A stretch of DNA of 64,000 bases. Origin: Paenibacillus vietnamensis (GTDB taxonomy: Bacteria > Bacillota > Bacilli > Paenibacillales > Paenibacillaceae). Every line of letters begins with the position of its first letter. Position 1 is the stretch's first letter. The notes beneath the pieces were generated by a model. The model did not search any database and was not told where the DNA came from. It was given only the letters and a program-made list of their open reading frames with translations. Location of the stretch: the NCBI RefSeq assembly GCF_020169515.1, contig NZ_JAHMHW010000003.1, forward strand, positions 461,329-525,328, read 5' to 3'. Positions 51,956-60,589 of the stretch are shown here, one piece after another. The position numbers and the translations under genes are program-made.

Positions 51956-53167
51956 TCATTTATTGCCGCGAATAAAGCTTCCAATTCGTCCCGCCGCTTC
52001 TTTTAACCGTTCTTCGTTTTCAACGAGTGCGATTCGTACATAACCTTCGCCCATAGAGCCAAACGCTTCGCCGGGAACGACAACAACACCGGTTGCCTTG
52101 AGCATTTCCTGGGAAATTAGTCTTGAGCTCCAGGGCTCATCCAGCGACCATTCCATCTTCGGCAGCGGGGCCCATACGAACATGGTCGCCTTCGGGGCGG
52201 CAACCTCCCAGCCTTCGGAGCGAAGCGCTTCGAGGAACACATCGCGCCGGCGCTCGTACAGCTTGCCTGCTTTCGGCGCATCCGGAGCAGCTGCCATCGC
52301 TTCCGCCAACGCGGCAATCCCAGCCTCCTGCACCGGATCGAACACGCCGTAATCGATATTGGCCTTCAGCTCGCGCAGCGCGCCGACCGCTTCGCGGTTG
52401 CCGGCAAGGAAGCCGATGCGGCAGCCCGCCATATTGAAGCTTTTGGACAACGAATGAAATTCCACGGCGTACTCGGCAGCTCCCGGTATTTGCAAAATGC
52501 TCGGAGGCTCGCACCCGTCGAACCCCATTTCCGAATAGGCCAAATCATGGACGACAAGCACCTGGTGGCGCCGCGCTTTATCCAGCAACCGCTCGAAAAA
52601 AGCCAAGTCCGCAACAGCGGATATCGGGTTGTTCGGATAATTGACCAGCACAAAGGACGCCCGGTCCCATACCTCGTCCCCGATGCCGTCCAAATCCGGC
52701 ATGTAGCCGTTTTCCTCGCGCAGCGGCATCAGGACGCTCTCCACTCCGGCAAGCGCCAGCGATGCGGCATAGATCGGATACCCCGGATCGGGCAGCAGCG
52801 CCATATCGCCCGGATCGCATAGCGACATCGCCAAATGGGCCAGTCCGTCCTGCGAGCCAAGCAGCGTTACGATTTCGCTAGCGGGATCAAGCTCTACGCC
52901 GAAGCGGTGCTTCATCCAGGCCGCAGCGCTTTGGCGGAACGGCAGTCCGCTCTTCGTCGCCGGATAAGCGTACATGTCGGTGCGGAGCGCCGCCTCGCTC
53001 AGTGCCTGCCTGACGGCAGGCGACGGCGGCCGATCCGGGCTTCCGATGCCCAGATCGATGATGTCGAGCCCGGTGGAAGCCGCTTCCAGCTTCCAGGCCG
53101 CTACTTCAGCAAAGATGGACGATCCCAGCCGCGACAGCCTGTCGGATCTCCATTTCGGTTGTGACAT
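51956..53167 (-). CDS. Class I/II PLP aminotransferase (DapL/MalY-like)
   Basis: A 403-residue fold-type I PLP enzyme. IIDLGIGSPDRPPSPAV is the substrate-binding strand, NYPNNPISAV the Asn-binding loop and HSLSKSFNMAGCRIGFLAGN carries the PLP Lys. Relatives are often annotated as LL-diaminopimelate or aspartate aminotransferases; the exact substrate cannot be read from the sequence. The ATG at 53167 has AAGGGTGA eight bases upstream and overlaps by a few bases with the stop of the ArsC-like gene. Confidence 0.9.
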   Translation of the reverse strand: MSQPKWRSDRLSRLGSSIFAEVAAWKLEAASTGLDIIDLGIGSPDRPPSPAVRQALSEAALRTDMYAYPATKSGLPFRQSAAAWMKHRFGVELDPASEIVTLLGSQDGLAHLAMSLCDPGDMALLPDPGYPIYAASLALAGVESVLMPLREENGYMPDLDGIGDEVWDRASFVLVNYPNNPISAVADLAFFERLLDKARRHQVLVVHDLAYSEMGFDGCEPPSILQIPGAAEYAVEFHSLSKSFNMAGCRIGFLAGNREAVGALRELKANIDYGVFDPVQEAGIAALAEAMAAAPDAPKAGKLYERRRDVFLEALRSEGWEVAAPKATMFVWAPLPKMEWSLDEPWSSRLISQEMLKATGVVVVPGEAFGSMGEGYVRIALVENEERLKEAAGRIGSFIRGNK

Positions 53168-53175
53168 ACGGCGCT

Positions 53176-53556
53176 TCACCCTTTTCCCTTATTCCAGATT
53201 TGTTCGTATTCCTCTTCCTTATAGCCTACCGTCACTCTCCGGCCATCCGTTACGATCGGCCGTTTGATCAGCATGCCGTGTGAAGCAAGCAGCTCGTACT
53301 TCTCGTCCTCGGACATGGAAGCCAGTTTGTCCTTAAGTCCTAGCTCCCGGTAAACCTCACCCGACGTATTAAAAAATTTTTTCAGCTCCAGGCCGCTGTC
53401 CGCCACGATTCGCTTCAGCTCTTCGGAGCTCGGCGTCTCCTCGACGATATGCCTGGATACCACTTGGTTTCCTTTGCTTTGCAGCGATTTCAACGCGGCA
53501 CGGCATGTCCCGCACTTCGGGTATTGAATAATCGTTACTTTTCTCTCGCCAGTCAT
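53176..53556 (-). CDS. ArsC/Spx-family thioredoxin-fold protein
   Basis: A 126-residue arsenate reductase-like protein. It starts VTIIQYPKCGTCRAALKSLQ with a C-x-x-C pair, followed by the family pattern IVEETPSSEELKRIV, KKFFNTSG, LIKRPIV and VGYKEEEYEQIW. It resembles YusI/YffB more than Spx, which has a longer C-terminal part. The role is probably thiol reduction or a redox adaptor. Its stop lies just upstream of the aminotransferase start. Confidence 0.88.
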   Translation of the reverse strand: MTGERKVTIIQYPKCGTCRAALKSLQSKGNQVVSRHIVEETPSSEELKRIVADSGLELKKFFNTSGEVYRELGLKDKLASMSEDEKYELLASHGMLIKRPIVTDGRRVTVGYKEEEYEQIWNKGKG

Positions 53557-53597
53557 AGCTGTTAATCCTCCAAATCCTGCAATTACTCTTAATGCTG

Positions 53598-54560
53598 CTA
53601 ATCTGCGCCCAAAGCCTGCTCCAGTCTTTCAAGCTCCGGAGGGAGCGGAGCCTGCCACTCCATCCACCGCTTCGTAATCGGGTGGGTGAACCCCAGCGTC
53701 TCGGCATGCAGCGCCTGCCTGGACACCGCCTCTTCCCAGGCCTCCACGGCGCCTTCCTTCGGTCCGTACATTTTGTCACCGATCAGCGGACAGCCGATAT
53801 GCTTCATATGCACGCGGATTTGATGGGTGCGCCCGGTCTCGAGCTTCAGCCTGACGGCTGCGGCTAGCGGCTTTCCGCCGTTCTCTCCAAAGCTCTTCAC
53901 CGTTTCGTAATGCGTCACCGACGGATAACCCTCCGGCGTTACGATCCGGATATGCGGCTCCTCCGGATCGCGGTCGATCGGCGCGTCGACCGTGCCCCGG
54001 TCAGGCTGCGGACAACCGTAAACATAAGCACGGTACAGCTTCAAAAAACCGTTCGCCTGCATCTGCTCGGACAGCTGCTGGTGCACGTAAGCGGTTTTCG
54101 CGACCGCGACCAGACCGGACGTATCCTCATCAAGTCGGTGCACCGGCCGGAAGCGGACGCGCTCACCCTTCTCCAGCCAATGGCGGACAATCCCGTTCGC
54201 CATCGTATTCGTATAATGGCCGTGCGTCGGATGGACGATCATGCCCGCCGGCTTGTTCGCGATCAGCAAATCCTCGTCTTCAAAGATGATCTGTACGGGA
54301 ATCGGCTGCGGCAAAATATCGTCGGACTCCTCGCGCAGCATGCGCACGCGGATGACATCGCCCCGGGAGACGGGAGCGGTCGTATAAGCGCGCTTCTCGT
54401 TGACCGTAAGGCCATGCTCGGTTAGCTTGACCTGCGACAGCAGCTTGCGCGATACGCCCAGCTGCCGCTCCAGCACCGTGCGCACCGTCTTGCCGTGCTC
54501 CGCTTCCGTGACGACCGCCACCAGCGGCTTGTAATATATCTGCTCTAACGATTCGCTCAT
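53598..54560 (-). CDS. RluA-family pseudouridine synthase
   Basis: A ~320-residue RNA pseudouridine synthase. An S4-like N-terminal part (KTVRTVLERQLGVSRKLLSQ) is followed by the catalytic domain with the RluA motif RPVHRLDEDTSGLVAVAK, whose Asp is the nucleophile, and LETGRTHQIRVHMKHIGCPL. It isomerises uridines in rRNA or tRNA. The ATG at 54560 overlaps the preceding stop as ATGA. Sixty-seven upstream codons of open frame lie inside the cobalamin gene and are rejected. Confidence 0.94.
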   Translation of the reverse strand: MSESLEQIYYKPLVAVVTEAEHGKTVRTVLERQLGVSRKLLSQVKLTEHGLTVNEKRAYTTAPVSRGDVIRVRMLREESDDILPQPIPVQIIFEDEDLLIANKPAGMIVHPTHGHYTNTMANGIVRHWLEKGERVRFRPVHRLDEDTSGLVAVAKTAYVHQQLSEQMQANGFLKLYRAYVYGCPQPDRGTVDAPIDRDPEEPHIRIVTPEGYPSVTHYETVKSFGENGGKPLAAAVRLKLETGRTHQIRVHMKHIGCPLIGDKMYGPKEGAVEAWEEAVSRQALHAETLGFTHPITKRWMEWQAPLPPELERLEQALGAD

Positions 54561-55132
54561 TTCTTCTTTGGCTGCCGGAACACGTCGGCGCTCCGTACAT
54601 ATTCCGTATCCGCAACGCCCAGCTTGGCGTTCGCGGCTCTTGCCGCCGCGAAGAAAAAGTCCGAGAGCCGGTTCAAATACGTCAGCACCTCGGCGTTGAT
54701 CTCGTGCTCGGCCGCCAGCGTCACGACGCGGCGCTCCGCACGGCGGCATACCGTCCGGCATACGTGCAGCAAGGCGGCAACCAGGCTGCCCCCCGGCAAA
54801 ATAAATTTCGTAATTTCCGGCGCCTCCGCCGTATATTTGTCAATCCAGCCCTCGAGACGCCCTGCGGGCTCCGCGTCAATTTTCATCGGCGCTCCCGGCG
54901 CCGCAAAGGCCAAATCCGAACCGCAGTCGAACAGCTCCTGCTGAATATCGATCAGCCAGCCGGTCATTTCCGCAAGCTCGGTATGCTTAGCCGCCTCCGC
55001 GGCCGCCTGCCCGACGAAGCAGTTCAGCTCGTCGATTGTGCCGTACGCCTCAACCCGGATGTCGTCCTTGCGTACCCGTCCGCCCTTCAACGACGTTTGC
55101 CCTTTATCGCCCGTTCTCGTATATAATTTCAT
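54557..55132 (-). CDS. Cob(I)alamin adenosyltransferase (PduO type)
   Basis: A 191-residue ATP:cob(I)alamin adenosyltransferase. KLYTRTGDKGQTSLKGGRV is the ATP-binding start, YGTIDELNCFVG follows, and RTVCRRAERRVVTLAAE and YLNRLSDFFFAAAR are the signature helices. It converts corrinoids to the adenosyl form. No other cobalamin gene is nearby. The ATG at 55132 has AGGAG ten bases upstream. It overlaps the pseudouridine synthase start by four bases. Confidence 0.95.
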   Translation of the reverse strand: MKLYTRTGDKGQTSLKGGRVRKDDIRVEAYGTIDELNCFVGQAAAEAAKHTELAEMTGWLIDIQQELFDCGSDLAFAAPGAPMKIDAEPAGRLEGWIDKYTAEAPEITKFILPGGSLVAALLHVCRTVCRRAERRVVTLAAEHEINAEVLTYLNRLSDFFFAAARAANAKLGVADTEYVRSADVFRQPKKK

Positions 55133-55239
55133 TCGTTGCCCGCTCCTCTCTTGAATAGCCAGCCGTCCTGCCCGATCATGCAAACAGCAGGCCGGAATCG
55201 TCCTGACCTGCTGCTCGTACGGATAAGCGTTGTTCCTTT

Positions 55240-56457
55240 TCAGCCTTGCTTCAATTTATGAACAAAATTCCCGATCCGCTCCAGCGCTTCGGTTAAATTC
55301 GTGACCGAGGTGGCGTAGGAGCAGCGCAAGTGTCCTTCCCCGCCAAGGCCGAACACATCGCCGGGAACGGCCGCTACGTTCGCTTCATCCAATAGCCGCT
55401 GCGCAAATTGCTCGCTGGTCAGCCCCGTAGACACGATGGAAGGGAAAGCGTAAAAGGCGCCTTGCGGCTCGTGGCAGTCCAGCCCGATTTCCCTGAAGCC
55501 CTTCACGACGAGCCGGCGGCGCTGATTGTACGCCTCCACCATCCGGTCCTTCTCCTCGAGCCCGTGCTGCAGCGCTTCAAGCGCGGCGTACTGCGCCATG
55601 ATCGGAGCGCACATGACGGTATATTGGTGAATCTTGAGCATCGCGGCGATCAGATCCTGATGCCCGCAGGCATAGCCCATCCGCCAGCCCGTCATTGCAA
55701 ACGCCTTGGAGAAGCCGCTGACCAGAATCGTACGATCCTTCATGCCCGGCATCGACGCGAAGCTCACATGCTTCGCACCGTACGACAGCTCGGCGTAAAT
55801 CTCATCCGAAATTACGATCAGGTCATGCTCCTCCACGGCTTTGGCGATCGGCAGCCAGTCCTCGTACGTCATCGTACCGCCCGTCGGATTGCTCGGATAA
55901 CATAAAATAAGTACTTTAGAACGCGGCGTAATGGCGGCCTTCAGCGACTCGGCCTTCAGCTTGAATTCGTCCTTCGCGTAGGTTTCGATGCCGACCGGCT
56001 TGCCGCCGGAAAGCGACGTGATCGGTGAATAGGAAATATAGCAGGGCTCCGGAATCAAAATCTCATCGCCCGGCGCGATCAAAGCCCGAAGCGCCAAATC
56101 GATCGCCTCGCTGCCGCCTACCGTAACCAGAATCTCGTTCGCCGGATGATATTCGACCGAGAACCGGTCATTCAAATATTGGCCGATCGCCCCGCGAAGC
56201 TCGGGCATGCCGGCATTGGACGTATATTGGGTCTTTCCGGTTTCCAGAGCATAAACCGCCGATTCCCGCACATGCCAAGGCGTGACGAAATCGGGCTCGC
56301 CCACCCCTAGCGTAATGACATCCTTGCGCGTGCTGACCAAATCAAAAAACCGACGGATACCCGACGGTTTGATGCCCCGCACGAGCGGGGCCAAGTAATC
56401 AGCCATCGTGTCGCGCCTTTCAGGCGCGGAGGGTTGTTTCTGTTCGTCTTTAATCAT
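55240..56457 (-). CDS. alaT: AlaT/YugH-like aminotransferase
   Basis: A 405-residue fold-type I aminotransferase. VITLGVGEPDFVTPWHV, YPSNPTGGTMTYEDW, the PLP Lys in SGFSKAFAMTGWRMGYA and RCSYATS with the substrate Arg are present. In B. subtilis the homologue YugH (AlaT) is the alanine transaminase encoded with the Lrp-type regulator YugG (AlaR); the same pair stands here with a 14-base gap. The symbol is by similarity and synteny. The ATG at 56457 is preferred to GTG at 56466 by ribosome-site spacing. Confidence 0.9.
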   Translation of the reverse strand: MIKDEQKQPSAPERRDTMADYLAPLVRGIKPSGIRRFFDLVSTRKDVITLGVGEPDFVTPWHVRESAVYALETGKTQYTSNAGMPELRGAIGQYLNDRFSVEYHPANEILVTVGGSEAIDLALRALIAPGDEILIPEPCYISYSPITSLSGGKPVGIETYAKDEFKLKAESLKAAITPRSKVLILCYPSNPTGGTMTYEDWLPIAKAVEEHDLIVISDEIYAELSYGAKHVSFASMPGMKDRTILVSGFSKAFAMTGWRMGYACGHQDLIAAMLKIHQYTVMCAPIMAQYAALEALQHGLEEKDRMVEAYNQRRRLVVKGFREIGLDCHEPQGAFYAFPSIVSTGLTSEQFAQRLLDEANVAAVPGDVFGLGGEGHLRCSYATSVTNLTEALERIGNFVHKLKQG

Positions 56458-56471
56458 GGCCTTCACCCTTT

Positions 56472-56963
56472 TTACGGCGATACCATCAGCCGATGGTCAC
56501 CTTCATGCTCCTCGAAGATAATGCCGTCTTGTTTGTATTTTTTCAAAATAAAAAATGTTTTTGTCGATAATACCGCGTCGATAGGGGACAATTTGTTCGA
56601 TACGAAGGAAGCGACCTCCTTCAGGTTTTTCCCTTCCACCTCGACCAGCAGGTCGTAAGCGCCCGACATCAGGTAGACCGATTTCACTTCCGGATATAAG
56701 TAAATGCGCTCCGCGATCCCTTCGAACCCGCGGCCGCGCTCTGGCGTAATTTGAACCTCGATGAGGGCCGTTACCTTCTCGTCGTCAATCTTGCTCCAGT
56801 TGACCACCGTCGCATATTTGACAATGACATGCTCGTTCTCGAGCTCCGCAATGGCCTGCTTCACTTCCTCCGTCGGCACCGCAAGCATGGTGGCAATGAG
56901 CTCGGCATCCCTTCGCGCGTCTTCCTTCAGCAGTTCCAGCACCTTCAACTGTAATTCGTTCAT
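56472..56963 (-). CDS. alaR: Lrp/AsnC-family regulator
   Basis: A 163-residue Lrp/AsnC protein. An N-terminal winged helix (LKVLELLKEDARRDAELIAT and VPTEEVKQAIAELENE) and a C-terminal RAM ligand-binding domain (VTALIEVQITPERGRGFEGI, VYLMSGAYDLLVEVEG) are visible. It most likely controls the aminotransferase gene that follows in response to an amino acid. GGAG is seven bases before the ATG. The symbol is by comparison with YugG/AlaR. Confidence 0.9.
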   Translation of the reverse strand: MNELQLKVLELLKEDARRDAELIATMLAVPTEEVKQAIAELENEHVIVKYATVVNWSKIDDEKVTALIEVQITPERGRGFEGIAERIYLYPEVKSVYLMSGAYDLLVEVEGKNLKEVASFVSNKLSPIDAVLSTKTFFILKKYKQDGIIFEEHEGDHRLMVSP

Positions 56964-57013
56964 TGTCTAACTCCTTCCAGTAACGCCAAGTGACTTATCA
57001 TTTTACAAGCGTA

Positions 57014-57152
57014 AACGGCTGTCGCTACGCACGAACCGTTAGCTGCATCGTTACGCAGCTCGGTTCTGTGCCGTCCTTCGGAGGCAATAGCTTACGTTTC
57101 GCGGTGAGATATAGGCGTCGGTATAAAAGCGAACCTTATACTTTCCTATATC
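57014..57152. other. Structured intergenic element of unknown role
   Basis: The 256-base gap upstream of the Lrp gene is packed with inverted repeats. They include AACGG/CCGTT (57014-57018, 57036-57040), AGCTGC/GCAGCT (57041-57046, 57055-57060) and a GCCGTCC/GGAGGC hairpin (~57070-57085). A nested pair has GATATAGG/CCTATATC (57108-57115, 57145-57152) enclosing GTATAA/TTATAC (57121-57126, 57136-57141). It could be a leader RNA of the Lrp gene or an extragenic palindromic element. No known riboswitch or T-box motif was recognised. Confidence 0.4.
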
Positions 57153-57191
57153 TTAAAAAATATATTACATCTTTTTCGAATAACCTGCAAA

Positions 57192-57221
57192 GAAAAAAAC
57201 GAAAGACCCCGAAGGGTCTTT
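57192..57221 (-). terminator. Intrinsic terminator after the CotF-like gene
   Basis: AAAGACCC and GGGTCTTT pair around a CTTCG-type loop overlapping the stop codon of the coat gene and run into CGTTTTTTTC on the minus strand. Confidence 0.9.
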
Positions 57222-57618
57222 ACATGTAATAAGGCTGCTGGCCTTGCTGGTGCTGAGCGGATTGCTGCTGCATAGCTGGCGTGTAGAAGGTTTGGTGCTG
57301 CTGCTGTCCGAGGTTCTGCTGAACGAATTGCATTGTTTTTTGCTTCGTTTGCTGATACTGCTTCACCTGCTTGTCCAGCTCCTGGCGAAGCGCCGGCGAA
57401 GACGCGTTGTACATATTGTTTTGCTGCATCGTTTCGAACATCTGGCCCTGCATTTTCATCGTGCTGTCCGTTAATTTCGTGAACAGCTGGCGGATATCCG
57501 GACAGGTCGATTCGGTTGTTGCCGTCGCATATTCGCGGACGATCCGCTTCAAGTCGCTAATAATCGTGCTTGCCAGATCCTCCTCCGACAACATGGACTG
57601 CTGCTGCTGCTGATACAT
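57220..57618 (-). CDS. CotF-like spore coat protein
   Basis: A 132-residue protein of the coat F (ferritin-like, helical) family. EEDLASTIISDLKRIVREYA and STCPDIRQLFTKLTDSTMKM are the two core helices, then Gln/Met/Tyr-rich stretches at both ends (MYQQQQQSM, HQQGQQPYYM). Such proteins are made in the mother cell and deposited in the spore coat. AGGAGG is eight bases before the ATG. It is 31 bases downstream of a second, shorter coat-like gene, likely the same transcript. Confidence 0.88.
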   Translation of the reverse strand: MYQQQQQSMLSEEDLASTIISDLKRIVREYATATTESTCPDIRQLFTKLTDSTMKMQGQMFETMQQNNMYNASSPALRQELDKQVKQYQQTKQKTMQFVQQNLGQQQHQTFYTPAMQQQSAQHQQGQQPYYM

Positions 57619-57649
57619 AGCCGTATCCTCCTTTTTCTTGTGCTTGTCG

Positions 57650-57874
57650 TTATTGCTGCGGCTGCGTAGGCGCCATTTGCTGATGGTGCTGGAGAGCGTG
57701 CATGAGCGAATCGTAATGCTGCTGATGCGTCTGCACGAATTGACGGGCCAGGTTCTTCAAGGCAGGCGTCGTTGCCGTAGCCGCCAGCGCGGTGCACTGT
57801 TTGATCAATAAATCCTCGTTGGACATCGAGTCTGCAATATACTCGAGCTCTTTGGCTGTCATAGGCTGCATCAT
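57650..57874 (-). CDS. Small CotF-like spore protein
   Basis: A 74-residue protein, MMQPMTAKELEYIADSMSNE then DLLIKQCTALAATATTPALK, with a helical core and a Gln/His-rich end (HHQQMAPTQPQQ). It looks like one half of the CotF domain and pairs with the longer protein downstream, as duplicated small coat proteins do in Paenibacillus. AAGGAGG precedes the ATG pair. The role in the spore coat is inferred. Confidence 0.8.
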   Translation of the reverse strand: MMQPMTAKELEYIADSMSNEDLLIKQCTALAATATTPALKNLARQFVQTHQQHYDSLMHALQHHQQMAPTQPQQ

Positions 57875-57974
57875 GGATGAACCTCCTTATAAGATTGGGG
57901 TACCGGGCAAGAAGCGCCGGTGCATCCCGAGCACAATTTCCTCGGCAACCATATTGTTCTCCAATTTCCTTATT

Positions 57975-59135
57975 TTATGTGTCTTTATGAAGATCCAATT
58001 TGCCGGAATGGACGAGATTCATTTTTACGGCGATTTTGAGCGGATAGTCCTTCGGCTCCCAGTCCCCCGAGGCTTTGCTTTTTTTCCAGGCCGCCAAATG
58101 GTATCTGTACAGATGATGCTCGAGCCCGTACAAGTCCAAACGGTTCGCAACGCCAGTCTTATACGTATCTTCCAGCTGCCGCTTCACCTTTTTCTGCACG
58201 GCTTCGATAATCTCGTCCTGCGTCATCCTGCCGTCCACCTCCGCTGCGCTTCCGGTCAAGCTCAGCTCCAGCTCAAACGAAGGGGTTCCCTTTCCCGTAT
58301 CGGCATGAATCAGGCTTTTGCTGGCGTTAACTGCAACCGTTGCCCTGCCGTCCCGGCCGTCGGCCTCCAGAAGATAATGTTTGAACTCGGGATTCAGCCA
58401 TCTGAGCCCTGTTACCTGAGCCTCGGGCAGATAATGAAGAAATTTCGTTTCCCTGAATACGAAAATCCCTTCGATAATCTGCGTTTTCAGCGGCTTGTTC
58501 TGATGCTGCCAATAACCTTCGTTCACCGCGATGACGGGCAGCACCGTCGTCATGGCCGGCTCCTTCAATGATTGAACGGCCAGCTGCATGGCGAATGGCT
58601 TGATGAAGCTCTGCTGCTTGTCGTAAGCGGCCGGGGAATATAAGAGACTGTGCAAAGGCGATTGATCAAAAAACGTTTCTCCGGTGAGAATATTCGCAAT
58701 GCTATCCCTCGTTCCGAAGAGAAGCGACGTATAACGGGTAGCCCGCTGCCGGTTCAGGCCGTCCATAATATCGTCCAGCTTGCCCAGCGCCCGTTCATGG
58801 ACGACAACGGCTTTCAGCTGCTCCATGCTGAGCGTCATCTGCGCGCCTTTTGCCATATCCGCAAGCGCGAGCTGCAGAGATGCGCCCGTGCCGTTGCCGA
58901 TCCAGACCGGATCCGGTTCGGGCTGCGGAGCATCCGTCTTGGCCACCACGGCAAATTTAATCATTTGCGAATAAAGCTGATAGCTTCCATCCTTATAATC
59001 GATGCCTAGAGCCGTAATATAGCTGACATCGCCCAGATCCACCTCATCCCAGCAGCCTTGAAGCAGCAGGGCGGCCATCAGAAGGGCCACGGTACGCATA
59101 GATGCCATCCACCGCCTGCAGGAGGAACGCTTCAT
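57975..59135 (-). CDS. Ger(x)C-family germinant receptor lipoprotein
   Basis: A 386-residue GerAC-type protein. The signal (RTVALLMAALLLQGC) ends at the lipobox Cys, followed by WDEVDLGDVSYITALGIDY. Domains follow the usual C-subunit plan, with FVFRETKFLHYLP and the C-terminal QDEIIEAVQKKVKRQLEDTY. It anchors the receptor at the spore inner membrane. The ATG at 59135 overlaps the GerA stop as ATGA; ten upstream codons are discarded. It is the last gene of the second ger operon. Confidence 0.93.
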   Translation of the reverse strand: MKRSSCRRWMASMRTVALLMAALLLQGCWDEVDLGDVSYITALGIDYKDGSYQLYSQMIKFAVVAKTDAPQPEPDPVWIGNGTGASLQLALADMAKGAQMTLSMEQLKAVVVHERALGKLDDIMDGLNRQRATRYTSLLFGTRDSIANILTGETFFDQSPLHSLLYSPAAYDKQQSFIKPFAMQLAVQSLKEPAMTTVLPVIAVNEGYWQHQNKPLKTQIIEGIFVFRETKFLHYLPEAQVTGLRWLNPEFKHYLLEADGRDGRATVAVNASKSLIHADTGKGTPSFELELSLTGSAAEVDGRMTQDEIIEAVQKKVKRQLEDTYKTGVANRLDLYGLEHHLYRYHLAAWKKSKASGDWEPKDYPLKIAVKMNLVHSGKLDLHKDT

Positions 59136-60589
59136 CCCTTTCGCCTCCTGATGCGCAGCTTCCACGGATTTTGCATAAGGGCGGGAGCAAGCTGGCGGAA
59201 TTTGAGCGGAGCGAGCGGGCTAAGATACGAATGGCCGAAAGACTCAAGCGAGCACAAATAGATAAGCACGGCGAACACGCCGACAAAAAAGCCAAAGATG
59301 CCGAGAACGGACGACAGCAGCAGGATGGCGTACCGCACGACCGATACCGAGCCCGTCAAAGACTGATTCACAAGCGTAAAGGTCGCAACGGACGTCACGG
59401 CCGCAGCGACAAGCATCGTCGGAGACGTCAGCCCTGCCCTGATCGCCGCATCGCCGACAATGAGGCCGCCTACGACCGATACCGTCTGGCCGACAGGCCG
59501 CGGGAGCCGCACACCTGCTTCCCTGAACAGCTCGAACGTGGTCAGCATGATGAACATCTCCATCGTTGCCGATACCGGCAGGCCGATTCTCGATATGGTA
59601 ATCGTCGCAAGGAGCGAATAAGGAATCTGATCCGTGTTAAACGCAGACAAGGCGACCCAGAAGCCCGGAAGGAATAAGGCAAGCACCAGTCCGAACAAGC
59701 GCAGCAGCCGCTCCAAAGACACGAAATAAAATGGCAGATGCGCATCCTCCGGCGATTTGATCAGCAGCAGCATGTCCGCGGGCGCAATAAGCGCCGAAGG
59801 AGTGCCGTCAACCATGACGATCACCTTCCCGTTCATGAGCGACTGCACGACATAATCCGGCCGGCCGACGTATTCGATCAGCGGGAACACAGAGAATGGA
59901 CGGTCGGACAGCAGCTCCTCCAGCTCGCCGCCTCCGTTAAGCGACGGAATACGAATCGCGTCAAGCCTGCGCCTCGCTTCCTTGACCAGCTCGGGCTTGG
60001 TTATTCCGGACATATAGAGAAGCGCAACCTCCGTCATCGATTCTCTGCCGATTCTCCGGTATTCGACATGCATATCCGGCGTACGCAGCCGTTTCCGGAC
60101 CAGCGCGACGTTCACCGATAACAGCTCGACAAAGCCGTCCCGCGGCCCTTTAAGCGATACCTCCATCGTGGACTCCTCGGGATTTCGGCCCGGCTGGCTG
60201 GAAATATCGAATTCGTAAAAACCCGCACGGTCGGAAAAGGCAAGTATGACGCTGCCCGCGAACAATCGGGCATACAAATACGCCTCGTCCCCCCCGGGAA
60301 TGTAATGGAAGAGCCTGCCCGGCCTAAGCGCCTCCCCCTCGACCTCTCCTTCCGCCGTATGATCAAGCTGCTCCGTCCATTTTTCGAGCTGCGGCAATAA
60401 AGCAAGCTGCAGCTGCTGGTTGTCGATCAGGCCGCCGCAGTAAAACAGCGCGACATCGACTTCTCCGTTTATATGTACGGATAACGTATATTCGACTACA
60501 TCGTTGCAGCCCTTTAACGATTCCCTGAACCGGTCGACGGTCATCGGCTCCGGATGAAGGCAAACAGACTCTTTATCCCGATGCTTCAA
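59132..60589 (-). CDS. GerA-family germinant receptor A subunit
   Basis: A 485-residue GerAA homologue. It has a hydrophilic N-terminal half (VSLKGPRDGFVELLSVNVAL, VALLYMSGITKPELVKEA, GKVIVMVDGTPSALIAPADM), then about five membrane segments from ~290, and the conserved RLPRPVGQTVSVVGGLIVGD. It is shorter than the copy at 17996, mainly at the ends. It overlaps the permease gene and the C-subunit gene by four bases each, so the three are translationally coupled. Confidence 0.93.
   Translation of the reverse strand: MKHRDKESVCLHPEPMTVDRFRESLKGCNDVVEYTLSVHINGEVDVALFYCGGLIDNQQLQLALLPQLEKWTEQLDHTAEGEVEGEALRPGRLFHYIPGGDEAYLYARLFAGSVILAFSDRAGFYEFDISSQPGRNPEESTMEVSLKGPRDGFVELLSVNVALVRKRLRTPDMHVEYRRIGRESMTEVALLYMSGITKPELVKEARRRLDAIRIPSLNGGGELEELLSDRPFSVFPLIEYVGRPDYVVQSLMNGKVIVMVDGTPSALIAPADMLLLIKSPEDAHLPFYFVSLERLLRLFGLVLALFLPGFWVALSAFNTDQIPYSLLATITISRIGLPVSATMEMFIMLTTFELFREAGVRLPRPVGQTVSVVGGLIVGDAAIRAGLTSPTMLVAAAVTSVATFTLVNQSLTGSVSVVRYAILLLSSVLGIFGFFVGVFAVLIYLCSLESFGHSYLSPLAPLKFRQLAPALMQNPWKLRIRRRKG

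Noticed and set aside
54561..54761. 67-codon extension of the pseudouridine synthase
   Set aside because: It overlaps the cobalamin adenosyltransferase frame and lacks family similarity; the ATGA overlap start is natural.
56964..57219. T-box or known riboswitch before the Lrp gene
   Set aside because: No T-box sequence, specifier loop or terminator/antiterminator pair could be recognised, so it is left as an unclassified structured element.
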